Shown here: positions 1 to 6,957 of the stretch, one piece after another
Layout of the letters: each line of letters starts with the position of its first letter
Numbering within the stretch: the first letter of the stretch is position 1
Assembly: GCA_028290325.1 (NCBI GenBank)
Contig: JAQGJY010000250.1
Location: forward strand, 1-26,538
Source: Tardiphaga sp.
Lineage (GTDB): Bacteria > Pseudomonadota > Alphaproteobacteria > Rhizobiales > Xanthobacteraceae
DNA: 26,538 nucleotides
Reading direction: 5' to 3'
Position numbers and translations under genes: made by a program
The notes under the pieces: generated by a model
What the model was told of the DNA's origin: nothing
The model's database searches: none
The model's input: the letters and a program-made list of their open reading frames with translations, nothing else

Positions 1-175
1 GCGGCTGATGTACCGCGCGACCGTCGTCGATGCAAAGGTCCAAGGGTGTAAGGGTGTCGGTGCCGGTTCAGCTCTGGCCAGCAGCCATCCGGCGGCCGCC
101 GTGACCCGCGCCTGGCGGCATCCATCCAAGAGCCGCCGTCGCGTCGCGATTTGGCTTCCGGGAACAACGCGCCAA

Positions 176-225
176 GCAATCCAGCCTGGTGTTGGCAAGG
201 CTGGATTGCCTCGCAATGACGAGCG
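176..225. repeat. Palindromic intergenic repeat, copy 1
   Basis: A perfect 12-bp inverted repeat (arms GCAATCCAGCCT at 176-187 and AGGCTGGATTGC at 198-209) surrounds a 10-nt loop. It runs into the 17-mer CCTCGCAATGACGAGCG (209-225), which recurs exactly at 16487-16503. The rest of 1-296 shows no convincing gene. The element lies just beyond the 3' end of the minus-strand TAXI gene at 297, so it could also act as its terminator, although no U-run follows. Seen in sequence: the inverted repeat and the second copy. Inferred: membership of a dispersed palindromic repeat family of the kind common between genes in Bradyrhizobium relatives. Confidence 0.6.
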
Positions 226-296
226 GAAGCACGTTTCCGATCATGACGGCGGCGGCTGTTGTCGCGCCGCCGTCGAGGTCGGGAGCTGGCGGCCGC

Positions 297-1268
297 TCAA
301 CCGCCGATGCCCTTTTCCTTGAAGTACTTGAGCGCGCCGGGATGGAACGGCACCGGCGAGCGATCCTGCCGTTGATTGTCGAGCGAGAAGCTCTCGGCTT
401 CCTTATGCACGGCGACGATGTCGGCCTTCTTCTCCACCAGCGTCTTGACGATGTTGTAGGCGTCCTCGTCGCTCATCTTGTTGCCGGTGACGATGATGTT
501 CCAGACCTCGGTGTTGCTGTTGTCCTTGTCCATGCCGGGATAGATCGATTTGCTGATCGTGCCGGCGGTATAGAGCTTGCCGTATTTCGCGTTCATCTTC
601 TCGGCGAGGTCGCCGTGATCGATGAATTTGATTTTCATGCCGGGCGTCGCGGCGAGATCGGTGACGGCGGCGGTCGGCACGCCGCCGACCCAGAAGAACG
701 CATCGATCTTGCGGTCCTTGATGGCATTGACGGATTCGGCGACGCCGAGCCGTTCGCGCTTCATGTCCTTGTCCTTGTCGAGGCCGGCGGCCTCGATGAC
801 GCGGAACGCCATGACTTCGGTCGCGCCGCCGGGCGAACCGGTCGACACGCGCTTGCCCTTGAGGTCAGCCATGGTGGTGATGCCGGAGCCTTCGACGGTC
901 ACCACATGCATGCGGTTCGGATACACCACGAGCAGCGTCTGCAACGGCACCTTGCCGCTCTTGAACTTGTCCTCGCCCTTCATCGCGTCGGAGGCCGCGT
1001 CGGCCATCGAGAACGCCATCTCGCTTTGCCCGGAGGCGATCAGCTTGAGGTTATCGACCGAGCCGCCGGTCACTTCCGCCGTCGCCTGGGTGTTCGGCAA
1101 CGCCTTCGACAGCACGTTGGCGATCGCGCCGCCGAGCGGATAATAGACGCCGCCGGTGCCGCCGGTGCCGATCGACATCGTCTTCTGTTGCGCGATCGCC
1201 GCGCCAGTGAGGCCTGCGCTCGCGATCAAGGCGATCGCGATCGAGATTTTGGTCATCTTGGTCAGCAT
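297..1268 (-). CDS. TAXI-family TRAP transporter solute-binding protein (copy 1)
   Basis: The 323-residue protein opens with a Sec signal peptide (hydrophobic core about residues 8-26, ending AIAQQ). It has the TAXI receptor signature near the mature N-terminus (GTGGTGGVYYPLGG) and the conserved block TQATAEVTGGSVDN. It ends in the typical FHPGALKYFKEKG. TAXI proteins are periplasmic receptors that deliver small organic acids or amino acids to a TRAP permease. The start is supported by AAGGAG at 1277-1282, 8 nt from the ATG. It is the last gene of a minus-strand unit: permease, TAXI copy 2, then this gene after a 51-nt gap. It is closely similar to copy 2 over the whole length, which suggests a tandem duplication. 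The substrate is unknown. Confidence 0.93.
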   Translation of the reverse strand: MLTKMTKISIAIALIASAGLTGAAIAQQKTMSIGTGGTGGVYYPLGGAIANVLSKALPNTQATAEVTGGSVDNLKLIASGQSEMAFSMADAASDAMKGEDKFKSGKVPLQTLLVVYPNRMHVVTVEGSGITTMADLKGKRVSTGSPGGATEVMAFRVIEAAGLDKDKDMKRERLGVAESVNAIKDRKIDAFFWVGGVPTAAVTDLAATPGMKIKFIDHGDLAEKMNAKYGKLYTAGTISKSIYPGMDKDNSNTEVWNIIVTGNKMSDEDAYNIVKTLVEKKADIVAVHKEAESFSLDNQRQDRSPVPFHPGALKYFKEKGIGG

Positions 1269-1319
1269 GTCAGTGGCTCCTTGTGATGTCGGATGATCTA
1301 GACAACGAAACAGAAAGGA

Positions 1320-2276
1320 TCACGGCCGCGCGCCGTTTTCCTTGAGATATTTCAGCGCGCCCGGATGATACGGCGCGGGTGATTCCTTGTCGGTCTGGGT
1401 CGCCAGATCGATGTTCTTGGCTTCCATATGCACGGCGACGAGATCGGCCTTGTTCTCGAACACGGCCTTGGTGATCGCATAGGCCATGTCGTCGGACATC
1501 GTATCCGTCGCCATCACCTGATTCCAGGCGGAGAAACCCGGGCTGTCCTTGGTCTGCCCGGGATAGCTGCCGGCCTTGATGACGCTGGGCGCGAAGATCC
1601 GGCCGTATTTTTTCACGATCGGATCGAGCAGATCGTCGATGTCGATCAGCCTGATGGTGACGCCCGGCGTCGCGGCGAGGTCGGTGATGGCGGCGGTCGG
1701 CACGCCGCCGCCCCAGAAGAACGCGTCGATCTTGCGATCCTTCAAGGCCGCGCCGGATTCCGACACCGACAGGCGTTCGCGCTTGACGTCCTTGTCTTTG
1801 TCGATGCCGGCGGCTTCCAGCAAGCGGAAGGTCTGCGTCTCGGTCGCGCTGCCCGGCGCGCCGGAGGAGATGCGCCTGCCTTTGAGGTCTGCGAATTTCT
1901 CGATGCCGGTGCCGTTGATGGTCACGACGTGGACCGGGCTTGAATAGATCGCCACGATCGTCCTCAGCGGCACGGCCTTCTTGAACTTGCCTTCGCCCTT
2001 CACGGCGTCGGCGGCGACGTCGCCGGTCATGAAGCCCATGTCGGCCTGACCGGATTCCAGGAGCTTGATGTTATCGACGCTGCCGCCGGTGACTTCCGCC
2101 GTCGCCTGCGTGTCGGGCAGTTTCTTCGACAGCATGTTGGCGAGGCCGCCGCCGAGCGGATAGAAAATGCCGCCGGTGCCGCCGGTTGCGATTGCCAGCG
2201 TCTTGGTCTGCGAGAGAGCCGCTCCGCTGCCGAGCATCAGCCCGAGCATCGCGACGCCGATCGTGATCGCCTTCAT
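1320..2276 (-). CDS. TAXI-family TRAP transporter solute-binding protein (copy 2)
   Basis: A 318-residue periplasmic receptor with the signal peptide MKAITIGVAMLGLMLGSGAALSQ, the TAXI motif ATGGTGGIFYPLGG and the C-terminal PYHPGALKYLKENG. The frame is open upstream to 2339, but that extension is a basic, non-conserved stretch. The internal ATG at 2276 begins a proper signal peptide and has GGAG at 2283-2286, 6 nt away, so I chose it. It shares long blocks with copy 1 (TQATAEVTGGSVDN, GGVPTAA, TDLAATPG). It lies 104 nt after the stop of the fused permease on the same strand, and the two are very likely co-transcribed. The family binds substrates such as glutamate or other organic acids; nothing visible fixes the ligand here. 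Confidence 0.92.
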   Translation of the reverse strand: MKAITIGVAMLGLMLGSGAALSQTKTLAIATGGTGGIFYPLGGGLANMLSKKLPDTQATAEVTGGSVDNIKLLESGQADMGFMTGDVAADAVKGEGKFKKAVPLRTIVAIYSSPVHVVTINGTGIEKFADLKGRRISSGAPGSATETQTFRLLEAAGIDKDKDVKRERLSVSESGAALKDRKIDAFFWGGGVPTAAITDLAATPGVTIRLIDIDDLLDPIVKKYGRIFAPSVIKAGSYPGQTKDSPGFSAWNQVMATDTMSDDMAYAITKAVFENKADLVAVHMEAKNIDLATQTDKESPAPYHPGALKYLKENGARP

Positions 2277-2282
2277 TCCGTT

Positions 2283-2286
2283 CTCC
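2283..2286 (-). promoter_or_regulatory. Ribosome binding site deciding the TAXI copy 2 start
   Basis: GGAG read on the minus strand, 6 nt before the ATG at 2276. It favours this start over the in-frame ATG at 2339, which would put 21 basic residues ahead of the signal peptide. Confidence 0.6.
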
Positions 2287-2380
2287 GTCCCGTCTTCGCG
2301 CCGCTTGATGCGGCGTCGTGGCTTCTTTGATGGGGGCATGATCTCATCCGAAACCGCTGCCCACTTTTCAGGAGCATGCC

Positions 2381-4438
2381 CTACGCGGTCGCCGGTTGCA
2401 CCGGACTCCGCGTGCGCATCTGCCAGACCAGCACGCCGGCCGCGATGATGAGGCCGGGCACGTAGGTGTAGCTGATGTCGCGCCCGATGATGGACTCGAC
2501 GAGCGCTTCGATCAGGCTCGGAAACACCAGCAGCAATCCTGCTAGCAAAAGCAGAGCGCCTTCGATCCGGGTATTCTGTCGCAGGGCCCAGCCCTGCGCG
2601 ACCGAGGCCATCGCGACCAGACCGAGCGTGGTCTTGATCGTGATCTCGACGATATCAACCCACGAGCCGCCTTTCGGGATCGCCATCAGCAGCCCGACGC
2701 CCTGCGGATCGCAGACGAACACGAACGGCACGAGGAAGGCGGGCAGCGTGTATTTCCAGGATTGCAGCGTCGTCTTGTAGGGATCGCCGCCGGTGATCGC
2801 GGCCGCCGCGAAGGGCGACAACGCGGTCGGCGGCGAGACTTCGGACAGCACCGCGTAATAGAAGATGAACATGTGCGCGGCGTAATCCGGCACGCCGAGC
2901 TTGATCAGCGCCGGCGCCGCGATCACCGCGCAGATGATGTAGGACGCGGTGACGGGTACCGCGAGGCCGATGATCCAGACGATCAAAGCGGTGTAGATCG
3001 CGGTCAGCAGCAGACTGCCGCCGGCATAGGCGATCACGATCGACGAGAATTTCAGACCGAGGCCGGTCAGCGTAACGATGCCGACGACGATGCCGGCGCA
3101 GGCGCAGGTGGTGGCGGCGTTCAGCGCGCCGATCGAGCCATCGGCCAGTGCCTTGACCAGCTTCTTCGGCCATAGCGCGCATTCCGGACGCAGGAACGAC
3201 AGCGCGAAGGTGACGAGGATGGCGTAGAACACCGACAGCGACGGCGAATAGCCGATCATCATGAAGAAGACCACGGCGAGCAGCGAGATGAAGTGGAAGC
3301 CGTAGCGCTTGGTCATCTCCCAGAGCGGCATCTCCTGTTCGAACTTGACGTCTTTCGCGCCGAACTTCTTGGCATCGAGCTCGACCATGATGAGCAGCGA
3401 CAGATAATACAGGCAGGTCGGAATGGTCGCCATCCAGATCACGTCGAGATAGCTGATCTTGAGGAATTCCGCGATCAGGAAGGCCGCGGCCCCGAGCACC
3501 GGCGGCGACAGGATCGCACCCAGGCCGCCGGCCGCGAGCAGGCCGCCGGCGGCGTTCTTCTCGAAGCCCGCTTTGGCCAGCATCGGGTAAGCGACGGTGC
3601 CGATCATCACGGTGGTGGCGACGCCGGAGCCCGACGGACCGCCGAGCAGGAACGATGACAGCACCACGGTGCGCCCGGCGCTGTTCGGCTTGCCGCCCAT
3701 CAGCGCCAGCGAGAAATCGATGAAGAATTTGCCGGCGCCGGATTGTTGCAGGAACGCGCCGTAGATCGTGAACAGGATGATCAAGGTCGCGGAGACATCG
3801 ACGGCGACGCCGAAGATGCCCTCGAGCGTGATGAAGAGATGGCCGACCAGGCGCGGCAGATCATAGCCGCGATGCGTCCACGGGGCGGGCAGATAGGGCC
3901 CGAGCATCGCGTAGGCGATGAAGAACAGCGACACCACGGGCATGATGAGGCCGGTGGTGCGGCGGGTCGCTTCCAGCAGCAGGATGATGAAGACGATACC
4001 GACGATGACGTCCCAGCGCTCCGGCCCGGTGGCGCGGTCGGTGAAGTCATCACCGCCCCACAACGCGTAGACGATCGTGGCGACGGCGACGATACCGGGG
4101 ACGATGTCCCACCAGCGAACGCGATTGCGGAATTTGGTCGCCAGCGGAAACAGCAGGAAGCTCAGCACCAGCGTGAAGGCGACGTGGGTGTAGCGCAGTT
4201 CCTGTGTTGGAACGATCGCGTAGGCGGCATACAGATGAAACAGGCTCATCACCACGGCGATGGCGGTCGAGGCGATGCCCCAAAATCCCATCAGGCGATT
4301 GGTGGCGCCTTCGTCGGCCTCGATGAAGGCCTCGGCTTTGGCGAGCGCTTCCGACGAGATTTCGGAGGTCGTGGTGGGGGCGATATCAGCCGGAACACGT
4401 GGTATCTGTCCGGTCAGCGCGGTTTTGTCGTCGGTCAT
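2381..4438 (-). CDS. TRAP transporter permease, DctQ-DctM (4TM/12TM) fusion
   Basis: A 685-residue inner-membrane protein. The N-terminal third holds a four-helix DctQ-like module. The rest is the DctM-type transport domain, with the signature region GGKPNSAGRTVVLSSFLLGG, then PSGSGVATTVMIGT and SPPVLGAAAFLIAEF. The small and large TRAP membrane subunits are fused, as is usual for TAXI-type systems. These importers are driven by an ion gradient and lack ATPase motifs. I chose the ATG at 4438 because GAGGA (4443-4447) precedes it; an in-frame ATG at 4465 has weaker ribosome-binding sequence. It is first in a minus-strand unit with two TAXI receptors and is divergent from a third receptor, so it may serve all three. 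Confidence 0.93.
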   Translation of the reverse strand: MTDDKTALTGQIPRVPADIAPTTTSEISSEALAKAEAFIEADEGATNRLMGFWGIASTAIAVVMSLFHLYAAYAIVPTQELRYTHVAFTLVLSFLLFPLATKFRNRVRWWDIVPGIVAVATIVYALWGGDDFTDRATGPERWDVIVGIVFIILLLEATRRTTGLIMPVVSLFFIAYAMLGPYLPAPWTHRGYDLPRLVGHLFITLEGIFGVAVDVSATLIILFTIYGAFLQQSGAGKFFIDFSLALMGGKPNSAGRTVVLSSFLLGGPSGSGVATTVMIGTVAYPMLAKAGFEKNAAGGLLAAGGLGAILSPPVLGAAAFLIAEFLKISYLDVIWMATIPTCLYYLSLLIMVELDAKKFGAKDVKFEQEMPLWEMTKRYGFHFISLLAVVFFMMIGYSPSLSVFYAILVTFALSFLRPECALWPKKLVKALADGSIGALNAATTCACAGIVVGIVTLTGLGLKFSSIVIAYAGGSLLLTAIYTALIVWIIGLAVPVTASYIICAVIAAPALIKLGVPDYAAHMFIFYYAVLSEVSPPTALSPFAAAAITGGDPYKTTLQSWKYTLPAFLVPFVFVCDPQGVGLLMAIPKGGSWVDIVEITIKTTLGLVAMASVAQGWALRQNTRIEGALLLLAGLLLVFPSLIEALVESIIGRDISYTYVPGLIIAAGVLVWQMRTRSPVQPATA

Positions 4439-4611
4439 ATCGTCCTCAGCGTGCTTCCTGGGCATTTCTTGGCGCGGCCGCTTGTCGCAGGCCTTCGCTT
4501 TGCCCGCAATTGATGCTGGATCGTCAACATTGGCAAGACCTTAACTGACGAGACTTTGGGCTTAGCGCGAAAAGCTTGACGGCGGCGGAGTCGGCGCGGA
4601 CAAATCGACGG
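4439..4611. promoter_or_regulatory. Divergent intergenic region between TRAP permease and third TAXI operon
   Basis: 173 nt separate the permease start (minus) from the third TAXI start (plus), so promoters for both transcripts must lie here or overlap the 5' ends. I could not identify a convincing -35/-10 pair, sigma-54 element or clear operator palindrome by eye. The arrangement suggests shared control of the two divergent units. Confidence 0.4.
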
Positions 4612-5559
4612 ATGACGAGATTTCGCGCGATGCTGGCCTGGGTGACGACGGCCGCGTTGGCTTGCGCGGCGCCCGCGCAGGCCGCTGACGCGTTGACGAT
4701 TTTGACCGGCGGCACCAACGGCGTGTACTTTCCGCTCGGCATCGCGCTTGGCAAGATTTTCAGCGACAACATTCCGGACCGCATCACGCGCGTTCAGGTC
4801 AGCAAAGGCTCGATCGAAAATCTGCGGTTGCTGGCGCAAGGCCGCGGTGATCTCGCTTTCGCGCTCGGCGATTCCGTGCAGGCCGCCGTGGACGGCGATG
4901 GCGAGGCCGGGTTCAAGGCGAGGCTGACGGGCTTGCGCGTCCTTGGCGCGCTGTATCCGAATTACATCCAGATCGTCGCGACCAAAACCAGCGGCATCAC
5001 ATCACTGGCGGATCTCAAGGGCAAAAGCCTGTCGATCGGCGAGGCGCAATCCGGCACCGATCTGAACGCCCGGGTGCTGCTCGACGCCGCCGGCCTCGGC
5101 GATGGCGAGATCAAAAGCCTGCCGCGACTGTCGTTCGGCGATGCGGTCGCCAAGATGATCGACGGCAAGCTGGACGCGACCCTGCAATCCGCCGGGCTCG
5201 GCGTCGCGTCGCTCAATCGTCTCAGCAATCTCAACGACATCGTGGTGGTGCCGATCCCGGCCGATCTGGTGGCGACGATCGGCCCGCCGTTCGTGACCGC
5301 GATCATCCCGGCCAATACCTATCGCGGCCAGGACCGCGCCGTGCCGACGGCGACGATCATGAACTACCTGGTGACGCGCGCCGACGTGCCTGACGACCAA
5401 GCCTATCGCATGACGCAGCTGGTTTACGGATCGCTCAAGGAGATCGCCAAAGCGCATCCGGCCGGCGGCAAGATCGATCTGGCGGGCGCGGCGACCAGCC
5501 CGGTGCCGCTGCATCCCGGCGCCATCAGATATTTCAGAGACAACAAGATCATCCAGTAA
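4612..5559 (+). CDS. TAXI-family solute-binding protein (copy 3, divergent)
   Basis: A 315-residue protein with a signal peptide ending in APAQAADA. It has the TAXI receptor fold signature LTGGTNGVYFPLG near the mature N-terminus and ends in PLHPGAIRYFRDNKIIQ, matching the HPGA-x-[KR]YF ending of copies 1 and 2. Overall it is clearly more distant from those copies than they are from each other (for example VSKGSIENLRLL where they have VTGGSVDN). The ATG at 4612 gives a compact signal peptide. A TTG at 4576 is also in frame, and neither has a strong ribosome binding site. It heads a plus-strand unit with the dehydrogenase gene 13 nt downstream. It probably delivers a related ligand to the fused permease across the divergent region. 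Confidence 0.88.
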   Translation: MTRFRAMLAWVTTAALACAAPAQAADALTILTGGTNGVYFPLGIALGKIFSDNIPDRITRVQVSKGSIENLRLLAQGRGDLAFALGDSVQAAVDGDGEAGFKARLTGLRVLGALYPNYIQIVATKTSGITSLADLKGKSLSIGEAQSGTDLNARVLLDAAGLGDGEIKSLPRLSFGDAVAKMIDGKLDATLQSAGLGVASLNRLSNLNDIVVVPIPADLVATIGPPFVTAIIPANTYRGQDRAVPTATIMNYLVTRADVPDDQAYRMTQLVYGSLKEIAKAHPAGGKIDLAGAATSPVPLHPGAIRYFRDNKIIQ

Positions 5560-5572
5560 GGGAGACCGCCGC

Positions 5573-6376
5573 ATGCAACGGCTGCAAGGAAAGATCGCCA
5601 TCGTCGTCGGCGCGGGTTCGATCGGGCCCGGCTGGGGCAACGGCAAGGCCACCGCCGTCACCTTCGCGCGGCATGGCGCGACAGTATTTTGCGTCGATCG
5701 CAATGGCGACGCGGCGGCCGAGACCGTGCGTCTGATCGAGGCCGAGGGCGGCGTCGCCAAGGCCTATACCGCCGACGTCGCGCGCAACGATCAGGTCGAG
5801 GCGATGGCTGCGGCCTGCGTCAAGCAATTCGGCCGCATCGACATTCTCGACAACAATGTCGGCATCGCCGAGACGGGCAGCGTCGTCGATGTCTCCGAAG
5901 CCGATTGGGATCGCGTGTTCGCGATCAATCTGAAAAGCGCGTTCCTGGCGATGAAGCACGTCATTCCCGTGATGGAGAAACAGGGCGGCGGCTCGATCAT
6001 CAACATCTCGTCGATTGCCTCGATCCGCCATCTCGGCATTTCGTATATTTCCTACGCGACGACCAAGGCGGCGATGAACCAGATGACCCGCTCCAGCGCC
6101 GTCGAATTCGCGCCGAAGAACATCCGCATCAACGCGGTGTTGCCCGGTCTGATGAAGACGCCGATGGTCGAGCATTCGGCCGGCCTGGCCGCGAGCTATG
6201 CCAAAGGCGACGTCGCCGAAATGTGGAAGGCGCGCGACGCGCAAGTGCCGATGGGCCATATGGGCGAGGCGTGGGACGTCGCCAACGCGGCTCTGTTTCT
6301 GGCGTCGGATGAATCGCGTTACGTCACGGGCATCGAGTTGATCGTCGATGGCGGCCTGACGCTGAAGGTGAATTGA
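5573..6376 (+). CDS. Short-chain dehydrogenase/reductase (SDR family)
   Basis: A 267-residue cytoplasmic oxidoreductase. The Rossmann glycine motif is unusual, GAGSIGPGWGNGKA (residues 13-26), longer than the usual TGxxxGIG. Asp42 at the end of strand beta-2 suggests NAD rather than NADP. NNVG (94-97) replaces the usual NNAG. The catalytic set is visible: Ser146/147 in NISS, Tyr161 and Lys165 in YATTK. The NAVLPGLMKTPM segment and the C-terminal IVDGG are normal for the family. It starts at an ATG with AAGGGAG at 5558-5564, which overlaps the TAXI stop codon, so the two are almost certainly co-expressed. The likely reaction is oxidation of a hydroxyl group on the imported substrate or a product of it; the substrate is not identifiable. 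Confidence 0.93.
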   Translation: MQRLQGKIAIVVGAGSIGPGWGNGKATAVTFARHGATVFCVDRNGDAAAETVRLIEAEGGVAKAYTADVARNDQVEAMAAACVKQFGRIDILDNNVGIAETGSVVDVSEADWDRVFAINLKSAFLAMKHVIPVMEKQGGGSIINISSIASIRHLGISYISYATTKAAMNQMTRSSAVEFAPKNIRINAVLPGLMKTPMVEHSAGLAASYAKGDVAEMWKARDAQVPMGHMGEAWDVANAALFLASDESRYVTGIELIVDGGLTLKVN

Positions 6377-6380
6377 GGCT

Positions 6381-6896
6381 GTGCGGACGATTCCGCAAAT
6401 TGTCCTTGTCAGCTGTCTGTCGTTGACGTCGGTCTGCGCCGTGGCCGCCGAGGTCACGCCGGCCGCGCAGCCGCGGATCGCCGCGCCCGAGCCCGTGATC
6501 GATCCATCGGTTTGCGCCGATCCGGCGGCGGCCGATTGCACCGCGCTGATCGACAACGACAAGACCGAGCGGCGACCGAAGATCGCGGCGTTGCTGTTGC
6601 GCGCCAAGGCGCTGGCCGATAGCCAACAGCCGGCGCGAGCCTTGTTGGATTACGACGCGGCGTTGAAGCTCGATCCGACCATGACGGATGTGCTGAACGC
6701 GCGCGGCGAACTGCGCCGCGCGACCGGCGACCGGCCGCGCGCGCTGGCGGATTTCACCGCCGTGCTCAAGATCCGGCCGGATCACGAGCAGGCGCGCGAG
6801 AACCGCAAATCGCTGGCGAAGGAAATCGAGCGGATCGGCGCCGAACTGGCGATCGGCAAAAAGGCCGCGCCCGAGAAGCCCGCGCCCTTGAAATGA
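6381..6896 (+). CDS. Small secreted or periplasmic TPR-repeat protein
   Basis: A 171-residue protein starting at GTG, 4 nt after the SDR stop. Residues 1-23 look like a Sec signal peptide (hydrophobic core, then AVAAEV). About residues 67-100 and 101-134 form two tetratricopeptide-like helical hairpins, visible in ALLDYDAALKLDP and ALADFTAVLKIRP. The C-terminus is Lys/Pro/Ala-rich. TPR repeats mediate protein contacts, and the partner here is unknown. Tight spacing places it in the TAXI-SDR operon. Two cysteines (45 and 53) in the linker could form a periplasmic disulphide. The GTG start has only a short GAGG sequence nearby, so translation probably depends on coupling to the upstream gene. 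Confidence 0.85.
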   Translation: MRTIPQIVLVSCLSLTSVCAVAAEVTPAAQPRIAAPEPVIDPSVCADPAAADCTALIDNDKTERRPKIAALLLRAKALADSQQPARALLDYDAALKLDPTMTDVLNARGELRRATGDRPRALADFTAVLKIRPDHEQARENRKSLAKEIERIGAELAIGKKAAPEKPAPLK

Positions 6897-6957
6897 AGCG
6901 GCTTCGCGTGACAATGACGCAAACGCCGATTGTTCAAGACCGGCCGGGAGTGATGCC

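Noticed and set aside
189..1286. A 365-codon plus-strand frame opposite the first TAXI gene
   Set aside because: No domain features; the minus-strand TAXI protein has a signal peptide, a ribosome binding site and full conservation.
5549..6607. A 352-codon minus-strand frame opposite the SDR gene
   Set aside because: His/Arg/Asp-rich shadow of the SDR, whose catalytic motifs are complete.
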